Of a DNA stretch of 49,290 bases, positions 1 to 7,522 are shown in pieces. Made by a program: the position numbers and the translations under genes. The stretch is from contig CAINOI010000054.1 in assembly GCA_903851465.1 (NCBI GenBank), positions 1 to 49,290 of the forward strand, in the 5' to 3' direction. The first letter of the stretch is position 1, and every line of letters starts with the position of its first letter. The DNA is from an uncultured Bacteroidota bacterium (GTDB lineage: Bacteria > Bacteroidota > Bacteroidia > Chitinophagales > Chitinophagaceae). The notes below the pieces were generated by a model, which had not been told where the DNA came from, made no database searches, and worked only from the letters and a program-made list of their open reading frames with translations.

Positions 1-25
1 AGGCTCCCAATTGGGAGCCTTTTTT
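1..25 (+). terminator. Rho-independent terminator of an upstream gene outside the window
   Basis: A perfect self-complementary 20-mer (AGGCTCCCAA/TTGGGAGCCT) at 1-20 is followed directly by a T run. It would end a plus-strand gene lying before the window. The mnmE promoter follows within a few bases, so terminator and promoter are packed together. Confidence 0.85.
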
Positions 26-28
26 GTG

Positions 29-36
29 TAATTTTG
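29..36 (+). promoter_or_regulatory. -7 promoter element of mnmE
   Basis: TAATTTTG matches the Bacteroidota -7 consensus TAnnTTTG. It ends 5 nt before the ATG at 42, so transcription would begin at or next to the start codon and the mRNA would be leaderless or nearly so. A TTG at 11-13 lies 15 nt upstream, a little closer than the usual -33 spacing. Confidence 0.55.
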
Positions 37-41
37 CATCC

Positions 42-1424
42 ATGCAAAGCACATTAAGTACCTGGAATGACACCATCGTAGCACTCGCTACCGCACCTGG
101 ATTAGGTGCTATAGCGGTGATAAGATTGAGTGGTCCAGAAGCTATTCAGATAGTCAATGCAGTATTTGAAAAAAAGGATTTAACCAAACAGGCTACACAT
201 ACGATTCATTTTGGAAAAATAATAGACAAGGGCTTAGTACTAGACGAGGTTGTAGCAAGTATCTATAGAGCCCCTAAATCCTATACGGGCGAAGAGGTTG
301 TAGAAATTTCATGTCATGGTTCGCCCTTTATACAAGATTCGATTTTACAATTGATGATTGAAAAAGGCGCGAGGATGGCTAAGCCAGGGGAATTTACACA
401 ACGTGCTTTCTTAAATGCAAAATTAGATTTAACACAAGCAGAAGCTGTAGCAGACTTAATAGCAAGCAATACAGAGGCAGCAAGAAAAACAGCATTGCAT
501 AATTTAAAAGGTGGCTTCTCTAATGATTTGCAATTGATGCGTGAAAAATTAATTAAGTTTTCAGCATTGATTGAATTAGAATTAGATTTTTCACAAGAGG
601 ATGTTGCTTTTGCCAATAAAAAAGAACTCGAAATTTTAGTCCAACAATTACAATTCAAAACCCAAGAATTGTATGACTCATTTAAGTTAGGCAATGTGAT
701 TAAAAATGGTGTGCAAGTGGCCATTGTTGGCAAGCCCAATGCAGGTAAATCCACGCTTTTAAACGCGATGTTAAACGAAAGTAGGGCATTGGTAAGTGAT
801 ATTCCAGGAACGACTAGAGACACGGTTGAGGAATATTTAAATATACAAGGTGTTTTATATAAACTAATTGATACAGCAGGTATTAGGATGCAGACAGATG
901 ATTCCATTGAACAAATGGGTATCGAAAAAAGTAGGGAGAAAATTCAAGAAGCAGATATTGTCATTGCTTTATTTGACGCAAGCACACATTCAATATCAGA
1001 AATTCAAGCATGGCAGTCCGAGATTGGCGTTGTAAAGGATAAATTAATTTTAGTTGGGAATAAAATTGACCTTGCTTTAGATCAATCAATCCAAACCGAT
1101 GCAGCATTTAAAGAAGTGCTGTTTATCTCTGCTAAAAACAAACAAAATATTGTTGCATTAGAAAATGCATTGAATCAAAAAGTAGTGGGGGATGCATTGA
1201 ATAAAGAAGGCACCATTGTAACCAATGCAAGGCATGTGGCATCTTTGAAAAAATTAATGCTCGCGTTGAATGATATTGAAACAGGTTTAATACAAAATGT
1301 AACTGGCGACTTATTGGCTTTAGACATTCGTCAAGCGCTTCATTACCTTGGAACAATTACAGGAGAGATTACCAACGAAGATCAATTGGATTTTATTTTT
1401 TCTAAATTTTGTATTGGTAAGTAA
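42..1424 (+). CDS. mnmE: tRNA uridine-5-carboxymethylaminomethyl modification GTPase MnmE
   Basis: MnmE, with MnmG, installs the carboxymethylaminomethyl group on U34 of tRNAs that read split codon boxes. The 460-residue product has the full family layout: an N-terminal tetrahydrofolate-binding domain (motif TIVALATAPG near the start), a helical domain, and an inserted G domain with GKPNAGKST at about 230-238, DTAG at about 277 and NKID at about 340. It ends in the catalytic FCIGK motif, whose cysteine is essential in the family. I chose the ATG at 42; an in-frame TTG at 24 lies inside the terminator T run. It converges on lacI with a 10-bp gap and no terminator between them. Confidence 0.97.
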   Translation: MQSTLSTWNDTIVALATAPGLGAIAVIRLSGPEAIQIVNAVFEKKDLTKQATHTIHFGKIIDKGLVLDEVVASIYRAPKSYTGEEVVEISCHGSPFIQDSILQLMIEKGARMAKPGEFTQRAFLNAKLDLTQAEAVADLIASNTEAARKTALHNLKGGFSNDLQLMREKLIKFSALIELELDFSQEDVAFANKKELEILVQQLQFKTQELYDSFKLGNVIKNGVQVAIVGKPNAGKSTLLNAMLNESRALVSDIPGTTRDTVEEYLNIQGVLYKLIDTAGIRMQTDDSIEQMGIEKSREKIQEADIVIALFDASTHSISEIQAWQSEIGVVKDKLILVGNKIDLALDQSIQTDAAFKEVLFISAKNKQNIVALENALNQKVVGDALNKEGTIVTNARHVASLKKLMLALNDIETGLIQNVTGDLLALDIRQALHYLGTITGEITNEDQLDFIFSKFCIGK

Positions 1425-1434
1425 AATTGCATGC

Positions 1435-2427
1435 TTACATAGATCCGCCTTCTACAAATCTAGCATCCACCGTTAATTCAGATAGCGTCTTTCCACCTTT
1501 AATATTTGCAAGCATTTGTACGAATGCTAATTTACCTAATTCAAATCCACTCGTTTCTACATAACTAATATTGGGATGGTATAAACTTGGAATAAAACCA
1601 TTGCTAATACTAATGACGCCAATCTCCTTTGGCACTTTAATATTATGTGCCTGAATTGATTTCATCACCCCAATTAAAATTTCATCTGTCATAGCAAAAA
1701 CAGTGTCAAGTCTTTGTGTTTTACTTAGGTGTTTATCAAATGCTAATTGTGCTTCTTCAGAACTATTGGTGTGCAGATAAGTACAATGCGTTTTAGGCGC
1801 ATATTTTTCCATGAATTGTTGAAAGGCTTGTTTTCTTTTTTGACTGATGGATAAAGCTGGGTCACCAAATAATGCCAATACACGTTTTGCACCGCGTTGA
1901 ATAATATTTTCTGCAGCAATGATGGCACATCTTTCATCTGCCATTCTTACTTTAGTATATTTATTTTCTTTAGGAACAATATCAAAAAATACAACAGGAA
2001 TATCCCTGTCACTCATTTTTTCATATACTTCTAAATTTTGCGTATGCGCAGATAAACAAGCAAACACACCAGAAACGCGGTTCTGTCTAAAAATTTTTAA
2101 GTTATTTAATTCATTTTCCGTGTTATTACTTGATTGCAAGATCATCAAAGCATAACCGTTTTTTCTACTTTCTTCTTCGATAGCAGCAATAAAACTATCA
2201 TAAAACAAATTCGCAATGGCAGGGACAATGACGCCGAAAATTTTGCTACTCTGTGTTCTCAATTGAATGGCATAAGCATTTGGTTCATAGTCAAGGCTAT
2301 TCGCCAGTGCATGTACTTTCTCTTTTGTAGCGGTCGAAATATCTGGATGATCTTTCAATGCCCTAGAAACAGTGGAAATACTGAGCTGTAATTGTTGAGC
2401 CAACAATTTGAGAGTTGTGTTTGTCAT
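1435..2427 (-). CDS. LacI/GalR-family transcriptional repressor
   Basis: A 330-residue DNA-binding regulator. The first 25 residues form the LacI helix-turn-helix (LKLLAQQLQLSISTVSRALK) followed by the hinge helix, and residues from about 60 on form the periplasmic-binding-protein-like sensor domain, starting GVIVPAIANLFY. In the family this domain binds a sugar or sugar phosphate and releases the operator. It is divergent from susC/susD, so those are the likely targets. A LacI-type dyad lies just upstream of its own promoter (2476-2497) and points to autoregulation. A similar dyad lies in front of the sucrose operon 20 kb away. The effector cannot be read from the sequence. Confidence 0.93.
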   Translation of the reverse strand: MTNTTLKLLAQQLQLSISTVSRALKDHPDISTATKEKVHALANSLDYEPNAYAIQLRTQSSKIFGVIVPAIANLFYDSFIAAIEEESRKNGYALMILQSSNNTENELNNLKIFRQNRVSGVFACLSAHTQNLEVYEKMSDRDIPVVFFDIVPKENKYTKVRMADERCAIIAAENIIQRGAKRVLALFGDPALSISQKRKQAFQQFMEKYAPKTHCTYLHTNSSEEAQLAFDKHLSKTQRLDTVFAMTDEILIGVMKSIQAHNIKVPKEIGVISISNGFIPSLYHPNISYVETSGFELGKLAFVQMLANIKGGKTLSELTVDARFVEGGSM

Positions 2428-2442
2428 AGCGTGCCATCTTTA

Positions 2443-2472
2443 CAAAGTTCAATTTAAGGAAAATTAACACAA
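2443..2472 (-). promoter_or_regulatory. Probable lacI promoter (-33/-7 pair)
   Basis: Read on the minus strand, TTG (2472-2470) is followed after 19 nt by GAACTTTG (2450-2443), one base off TAnnTTTG, then the ATG at 2427. Both boxes fit the Bacteroidota promoter geometry. The LacI-type dyad begins only 3 nt upstream of the TTG. Confidence 0.5.
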
Positions 2473-2475
2473 AAT

Positions 2476-2497
2476 TTACCGCAATCGTTTGCGTAAA
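2476..2497. promoter_or_regulatory. Candidate LacI-family operator
   Basis: The core CGCAATCGTTTGCG (2480-2493) is a dyad around a central CG, the typical form of LacI/GalR operators. Only one symmetric pair breaks the core, and outer TTA/TAA bases partly extend it. It sits next to the -33 box of lacI and about 240 bp before susC. Binding by the adjacent regulator is inference. Confidence 0.6.
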
Positions 2498-2560
2498 TGG
2501 TACTTTTAGAACATTTTCTGCTATTTAAGAGGATCTGGATAGCTACTAAAAAAAATAGAC

Positions 2561-2583
2561 TAATTCAAGCTATGATTGAATTA
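2561..2583. repeat. Inverted repeat in the lacI-susC intergenic region
   Basis: TAATTCAA (2561-2568) and TTGAATTA (2576-2583) form a perfect 8-bp inverted repeat around a 7-nt spacer. There is no T tract, so it is not a standard terminator. It may be a second regulator site or a hairpin in a long susC leader. Apart from this repeat, the operator and the promoter motifs, I see nothing in the 304-bp gap at 2428-2731. Confidence 0.5.
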
Positions 2584-2661
2584 TAGAGGATATCAATACC
2601 CCAAAAAAGGCCAAAAACCTAACAGTTGTAATTAATATGCTTAAAAAGTTAAAAATTATTT

Positions 2662-2699
2662 AACAAAAGATTTGTTTCATATCAAAAATGTGTATTTTG
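2662..2699 (+). promoter_or_regulatory. Probable susC promoter with overlapping dyad
   Basis: A TTG at 2672-2674 is followed after 18 nt by TATTTTG (2693-2699), one base shorter than TAnnTTTG. The TTG lies within a perfect dyad AACAAA-AGA-TTTGTT (2662-2676), so a protein bound there would cover the -33 box. The predicted leader to the ATG at 2732 is about 30 nt. Confidence 0.4.
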
Positions 2700-2731
2700 T
2701 ATCTGCTTATTAAACCAATAAACTGCCAATT

Positions 2732-5700
2732 ATGAATTTTTCAAAAATTGTAAAGTCCTCTTTTGTAGGACTGTTTCTTGGCTTGCTTGCATTAAATGCA
2801 CAAGCGCAGAACAAAACAGTTACAGGTAAGGTATTAGATGCAAAAGACGGTTCTCCAATCGCAGCAGCTTCTGTTGTTGCTAAAGGAACTAGCTCAGGTG
2901 CTAAAACAGCAGCTGATGGAACTTTTGCTATCACCGTACCTTCTTCTGTAACAAAATTAGTTGTTTCAACTGTAGGTTATTCTTCTAGAGAAGTAGCTGC
3001 AGAAGGAAATGTAACAGTATCATTAAACCAAACAAGCGAGCAATTGAATGAAGTTGTTGTTGTTGGTTACGGTACTAAAAAAGTAAAAGACGCGACTGGT
3101 GCAGTTGTTTCTTTGGGTGAGAAGTCCTTTAACAAAGGGGTGATCTCTTCTCCAGAGCAATTGTTACAAGGCCGTGTTGCTGGTGTGAATGTGACTTCAA
3201 ATTCTGGTGAGCCAGGAGGTGCAATTAACATCACAATCAGAGGTACTTCTTCAGTTAGAAGTAACAACAACCCATTATATGTAGTGGATGGTGTGCCTTT
3301 ATACGGTGGCGGTACAGTAGGTAGTGCTATCTCAGTAGAAGGTGGTACAACTGCAAGAAACCCATTGTCTTTCTTAAACCCTAATGATATTGAGAACATC
3401 TCTATCTTGAAAGATGCATCTTCTGCAGCGATCTACGGTGCTAGAGGCGCGAATGGTGTTGTATTAATTACAACTAAGTCTGGTAAAGGTAAGCCTAGCT
3501 TAACTTTCAATGCGACTACTTCAGTATCTACTATTGCAAATCGTTATGATTTAGCAAGCCCACAAGAATTTATTTATGGTATCAAGAAAACATTAGAAAA
3601 TTCTGGAATTGATGCATCTGGTGTTGGAAGTAACGATAAAGGTTACAATACTGACTGGCAAGATCAAGTGTTCCAAACTGCTGTTTCTAATAGCTACAAC
3701 TTAGGTTGGGGCTTCTCAAATTCAAAGTCTTCTTTGAAATTGAATGGTTCATATGACAACCAAGAAGGTATTGTTAAAACACAAGGATTAAAGCGTTTCA
3801 CTTTTGGTTTGAAATATTCAAATCAATTGACTTCTAAATTAAAATTAGATGTAACTGCAAACCAATCAATTGTTAAAAACAGCTATGCTCAGGTTACAAA
3901 TAACGCAGGTTACCAAGGATCTTTGATTGGAGCGATGATTTCATACAATCCAACATTCCCTGTATACAATGCAAATGGAACTTGGTATGATAACCAAGAT
4001 GGTAACAGAAACCCTGTTGCAATTTTAGAAGGTTACAAAGACAATGATACTTATAATAAATTATTAGCGAATGTGTCTTTGTCTTACAAGATCACTGACA
4101 ACTTAACTTATAAGGCAATTTTTGGTATGGAGAATGGTGCTTCTGAGCGTTTAACTTTTGTTGACCCTCGTTTACCAGGTGCTTATATCCAAGGTCAAAT
4201 CAATGTTCGTGGTAGAAACTATCCAACATCTGATTTTGGTCGTAAAGTAGGTAGAGCTGCTCAACAATTCTTAGATCAAACTTCTAATTTGATCGAGCAT
4301 ACATTGAACTATGATAAAACATTTAAGAATGGCAACAGCTTACAAGCTTTAGCTGCCTTCTCTTATCAAAAAACGACTGACTATTATAGAGCATCTCAAA
4401 GATGGCAAGCTGATGGAGCAACTAAAATGCTTACAAACTACAAACAATACACTGGTGGTGTAACTGATGTATATGGTGATAGCACTCAAGTTGAATTACA
4501 GTCTTATTTCTCTCGTTTAAACTACACAATGAAAGACAAGTATATCTTATCTGCATTGGTGAGAGTGGACGGATCTTCTAAATTCAGTTCTGGTAACAAA
4601 TACGGTACTTTCCCTGCATTTGGTTTCAAGTGGAGAGTATTAGAAGAAAAATTTGCTCAAAATACTTTGGGTAAAATCTTCTCTAACTTTGATGTAAGAT
4701 TAAACTATGGTGTAACTGGTAACCAAGAGTTCCCTGCTTATGCTTCTTTAGCTTTACAACAATCTAATTTCACTGGTGGTACTAGTGTAATTACTAACTC
4801 TAATCCTAATTTGAAATGGGAACAAACAACTACACAAGGTGTTGGTGTTGACTTCTCTATGTTCAACGGAAGATTGAATGGTACAGTTGATTATTTCAAC
4901 AAGTCTACTCAAGATTTATTGTTCTTGATCAGCTATCCTCAACCAGCAGCTTCTGCTGATCGTTGGGTAAACTTACCAGGTAATGTTACTAACAAAGGAT
5001 GGGAATTCGGTTTAGATTACCAATTAGTGCGTCCTGCTTACAGAGGTGCATTTGGTTGGGATGTGAACTATAACATGTCATTCTTAAAGAACAATGTTGA
5101 AGGATTTGGATCTACTGTGGTAAACACAGGTGAGGTTTCTGGTCAAGGTTTATCTGGTGCTTATGCACAAACTATCCGTGATGGTTCTCCTTTATTCACT
5201 TTCGTAATGCCTACTTTCTTAAGATTCGATGCTTTTGGAAACGGTGTTTATGCAAATGGAGCTAAGGATGAATTACAAGGTTCAGCTTTACCTAAATTCA
5301 ACGCTGGTTTAACGAACAATTTCTCTTATAAGAAATTTACAGCAAGCTTCTTCTTTAATGCAGTAACTGGTTTTGTTGTTTACAACAATACAGCAAACGC
5401 ATTGTTATTGAAAGGAAGTTTGAAGACTGCGCACAACGTAACAAGAGATGTAGTGAATTCAATTGAGAATTCAATCAACCCAGGTAACGTTTCTTCTCGT
5501 TTCTTAGAAAAAGGTGATTATATCCGTTTTGCAAATGCTAGCATCAACTATGCTGTAGATGTAAAACAAGGTTCTTTCATCAAAGGTTTGAATATTTCAC
5601 TTTCTGGTCAAAACTTAGGCTTATTTACTAAGTACAGTGGTTTAGATCCTGAAGTGAATGTGGACAAATCTAGAAACGGTGTACCTTCTCGTGGATTTGA

Positions 5701-5758
5701 CTATACTGCAACTCCAAGAGCTCGTGTATTCACATTAGGTATCAACGCTCGTTTTTAA
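2732..5758 (+). CDS. SusC/RagA-family TonB-dependent outer-membrane receptor
   Basis: A 1008-residue outer-membrane importer that, with its SusD lid, takes up oligosaccharides or other large ligands using TonB energy. Domains in order: signal peptide (about 1-25, ending AQAQ), carboxypeptidase-D-like domain (about 26-105), a TonB-box-like stretch LNEVVVVGYG, the plug with the SusC hallmark ILKDASSAAIYGARGANGVV, and a 22-strand barrel ending in a terminal phenylalanine (GINARF). The next gene is its SusD partner, 20 bp downstream. Codons are strongly biased to a few choices (GGT, TCT, GCT, AAC, TTC), unlike the neighbours, which suggests high expression. The substrate is unknown; no glycoside hydrolase is adjacent. 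Confidence 0.96.
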   Translation: MNFSKIVKSSFVGLFLGLLALNAQAQNKTVTGKVLDAKDGSPIAAASVVAKGTSSGAKTAADGTFAITVPSSVTKLVVSTVGYSSREVAAEGNVTVSLNQTSEQLNEVVVVGYGTKKVKDATGAVVSLGEKSFNKGVISSPEQLLQGRVAGVNVTSNSGEPGGAINITIRGTSSVRSNNNPLYVVDGVPLYGGGTVGSAISVEGGTTARNPLSFLNPNDIENISILKDASSAAIYGARGANGVVLITTKSGKGKPSLTFNATTSVSTIANRYDLASPQEFIYGIKKTLENSGIDASGVGSNDKGYNTDWQDQVFQTAVSNSYNLGWGFSNSKSSLKLNGSYDNQEGIVKTQGLKRFTFGLKYSNQLTSKLKLDVTANQSIVKNSYAQVTNNAGYQGSLIGAMISYNPTFPVYNANGTWYDNQDGNRNPVAILEGYKDNDTYNKLLANVSLSYKITDNLTYKAIFGMENGASERLTFVDPRLPGAYIQGQINVRGRNYPTSDFGRKVGRAAQQFLDQTSNLIEHTLNYDKTFKNGNSLQALAAFSYQKTTDYYRASQRWQADGATKMLTNYKQYTGGVTDVYGDSTQVELQSYFSRLNYTMKDKYILSALVRVDGSSKFSSGNKYGTFPAFGFKWRVLEEKFAQNTLGKIFSNFDVRLNYGVTGNQEFPAYASLALQQSNFTGGTSVITNSNPNLKWEQTTTQGVGVDFSMFNGRLNGTVDYFNKSTQDLLFLISYPQPAASADRWVNLPGNVTNKGWEFGLDYQLVRPAYRGAFGWDVNYNMSFLKNNVEGFGSTVVNTGEVSGQGLSGAYAQTIRDGSPLFTFVMPTFLRFDAFGNGVYANGAKDELQGSALPKFNAGLTNNFSYKKFTASFFFNAVTGFVVYNNTANALLLKGSLKTAHNVTRDVVNSIENSINPGNVSSRFLEKGDYIRFANASINYAVDVKQGSFIKGLNISLSGQNLGLFTKYSGLDPEVNVDKSRNGVPSRGFDYTATPRARVFTLGINARF

Positions 5759-5778
5759 ATTAATAAATAATTATACAC

Positions 5779-7347
5779 ATGAAAAATAATTTCATCAAAC
5801 AAACAGCTATCTATACCGCTGCTATCGCAGTGAGTTTAGGTGCGGCTTCTTGTTCTAAATTAGACGAGAAAGTGTTTGGCTCAAAATCTGTTGCTGCTGC
5901 ATCTACTAGTGGAGCTGCATCTGCGAATCTTGCTTCTGTTTATGACGCAACTAACGCATTGATGGGTCAAGGAAACTGGTATGCTTTACAAGAGCATTCT
6001 ACAGACGAATTACTTGGACCAACTCGTGGTACTGACTGGGATGACTTCGGTACTTGGAGAAAAATACATTTACACGCTGTAGATGGTGCACACAATCAAT
6101 TATTTGATACTTGGAATGGTCTAAATGGTGGTCTTTTTAAAGCGACTTTAGTTGCTGAAAATGGTACTGCTGCTGATCAACCTGCTGCAAAGTTCTTAAG
6201 AGCTTTCATGGCAACTCAAGTAATGGACATTTTCGGTCAAGTGCCTTACCGCGCTGCGAAAGATGGTCCAGATGTAATCCCTGCAGTAAAAACAAGATCT
6301 GAAGCTTTTGATTGGATCATGACTGATTTGGATGCTGCAATTGCTGCATTACCTTCAAATGCTGCTATTACTGATAGCCGTAAAGCAACAAAACAAGGTG
6401 CTCAATTTTTGAAAGCGCGTTTAATGTTGAACAAAGCTGTGTACAAAGCAGATCCTAAAACACCTACTACTTTATCATTTGCTGCTGCAGATATGAATAC
6501 TGTAATTTCAATGGTTGACGCAATCACAGCAAGCGGTAAATTCTCTTTATCTGCTAATTACTGGGATAATTTTGTGTGGAATAACCATACAAAAGCAACT
6601 GAGTTGATCTACACTAGAGGTGGCGATGGCGCTACTCAATTAGGTGGAACAATTAACGTAAACTGGTACACAGGTATGGGAACACACTACAACCAAACAT
6701 TCTCTGGTTGGAATGGTTTCACTACAACTGCTGATTTCTACAATTCATTCCCTGAAGTGGATAAAAGAAGACAAGCTGATATCGCTGGCTACACTGAGTT
6801 AACTGGTTTCAATGCTGGTTTCTTAGCTGGTCAACAATACAAGTATGACAAAGGCGTAAAGGTTAAAGTTAAAGACCGTTCTGGTTCTGACTTAGTCTTC
6901 ACTCCAGATGTATCTTTATTCTTCTCTACAGAGTCTAAGGGTATCAGAACAATGAAATATCCAATGGAGTATTCTGGTGGTAATTTCAATGGTAAAAACG
7001 ACTACGTTTTCTTCCGTTACGCTGATGCGTTATTGATGAAAGCTGAAGCGATTTTAAGAGGCGGTACCGCTACTAACGGCGAAACTGCACTTTCTATCGT
7101 GAATGCTGTAAGAACTCGTTCTGGCGCACCAGCATTAACTGCTGTGACATTGAACGATATCTTAGCTGAAAGAGGTCGTGAATTATACTTAGAGGCTGTA
7201 AGACGTCCAGATTTAATTCGTTTTGGAAAGTACAACGATCCAGTAAACGAAAGAGCTGTGAAGTCTGATCCTTCAAGAGTTGTTTACCCTATTCCTAACC
7301 AAGCTGTTTCTTCAAACCCTAATTTGAAGCAAAACTTCGGTTACTAG
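5779..7347 (+). CDS. SusD/RagB-family surface nutrient-binding lipoprotein
   Basis: A 522-residue outer-membrane lipoprotein that binds ligand at the cell surface and closes over the SusC barrel. The lipobox ends at Cys25 (LGAASC) and is followed by SKLDE, an acidic stretch like those used for surface export. The body is the TPR-rich SusD fold. The C-terminus has the hallmarks RRPDLIRFG, VVYPIP and the end NPNLKQNFGY. It lies 20 bp behind susC, clearly in one transcript, and is followed by a strong terminator. It shares the strongly biased codon use of susC. Confidence 0.96.
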   Translation: MKNNFIKQTAIYTAAIAVSLGAASCSKLDEKVFGSKSVAAASTSGAASANLASVYDATNALMGQGNWYALQEHSTDELLGPTRGTDWDDFGTWRKIHLHAVDGAHNQLFDTWNGLNGGLFKATLVAENGTAADQPAAKFLRAFMATQVMDIFGQVPYRAAKDGPDVIPAVKTRSEAFDWIMTDLDAAIAALPSNAAITDSRKATKQGAQFLKARLMLNKAVYKADPKTPTTLSFAAADMNTVISMVDAITASGKFSLSANYWDNFVWNNHTKATELIYTRGGDGATQLGGTINVNWYTGMGTHYNQTFSGWNGFTTTADFYNSFPEVDKRRQADIAGYTELTGFNAGFLAGQQYKYDKGVKVKVKDRSGSDLVFTPDVSLFFSTESKGIRTMKYPMEYSGGNFNGKNDYVFFRYADALLMKAEAILRGGTATNGETALSIVNAVRTRSGAPALTAVTLNDILAERGRELYLEAVRRPDLIRFGKYNDPVNERAVKSDPSRVVYPIPNQAVSSNPNLKQNFGY

Positions 7348-7378
7348 GATTCACTTTAAATAGTTTACCTATTATAGA

Positions 7379-7406
7379 AAAGGCTGCCGTTTACGGCAGC
7401 CTTTTT
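7379..7406 (+). terminator. Terminator after susD
   Basis: The stem AAAGGCTGCCG/CGGCAGCCTTT with a TTTA loop is followed by a T run. It should end the susC-susD transcript. Confidence 0.9.
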
Positions 7407-7448
7407 GTTTCCTAAAAGGTTTTATAAAATTTAAACCTCCTAGGAAAC
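7407..7448. repeat. Long imperfect hairpin between two terminators
   Basis: GTTTCCTA (7407-7414) pairs with TAGGAAAC (7441-7448), and inside them AGGTTT (7417-7422) pairs with AAACCT (7433-7438). It begins one base after the first terminator and ends 15 bp before the second, giving three hairpins in a row. Confidence 0.6.
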
Positions 7449-7463
7449 AACTATTATGATTTT

Positions 7464-7489
7464 AGGCGGGCGTTTACGCCCGCCTTTTT
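7464..7489 (+). terminator. Second terminator-like hairpin before the FG-GAP genes
   Basis: The stem AGGCGGGCG/CGCCCGCCT with a TTTA loop is followed by five T. It has the same loop and closing CG pair as the first terminator but a different stem. It is 34 bp before the next ATG, so it may be a back-up terminator or an attenuator. Confidence 0.75.
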
Positions 7490-7522
7490 GTATTTTTACG
7501 AATTAAAATCAGGCCTCCTTTT

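Noticed and set aside
24-41. Upstream TTG start for mnmE adding six residues
   Set aside because: It lies in the T run of the terminator and upstream of the predicted transcription start; ATG at 42 fits the family N-terminus.
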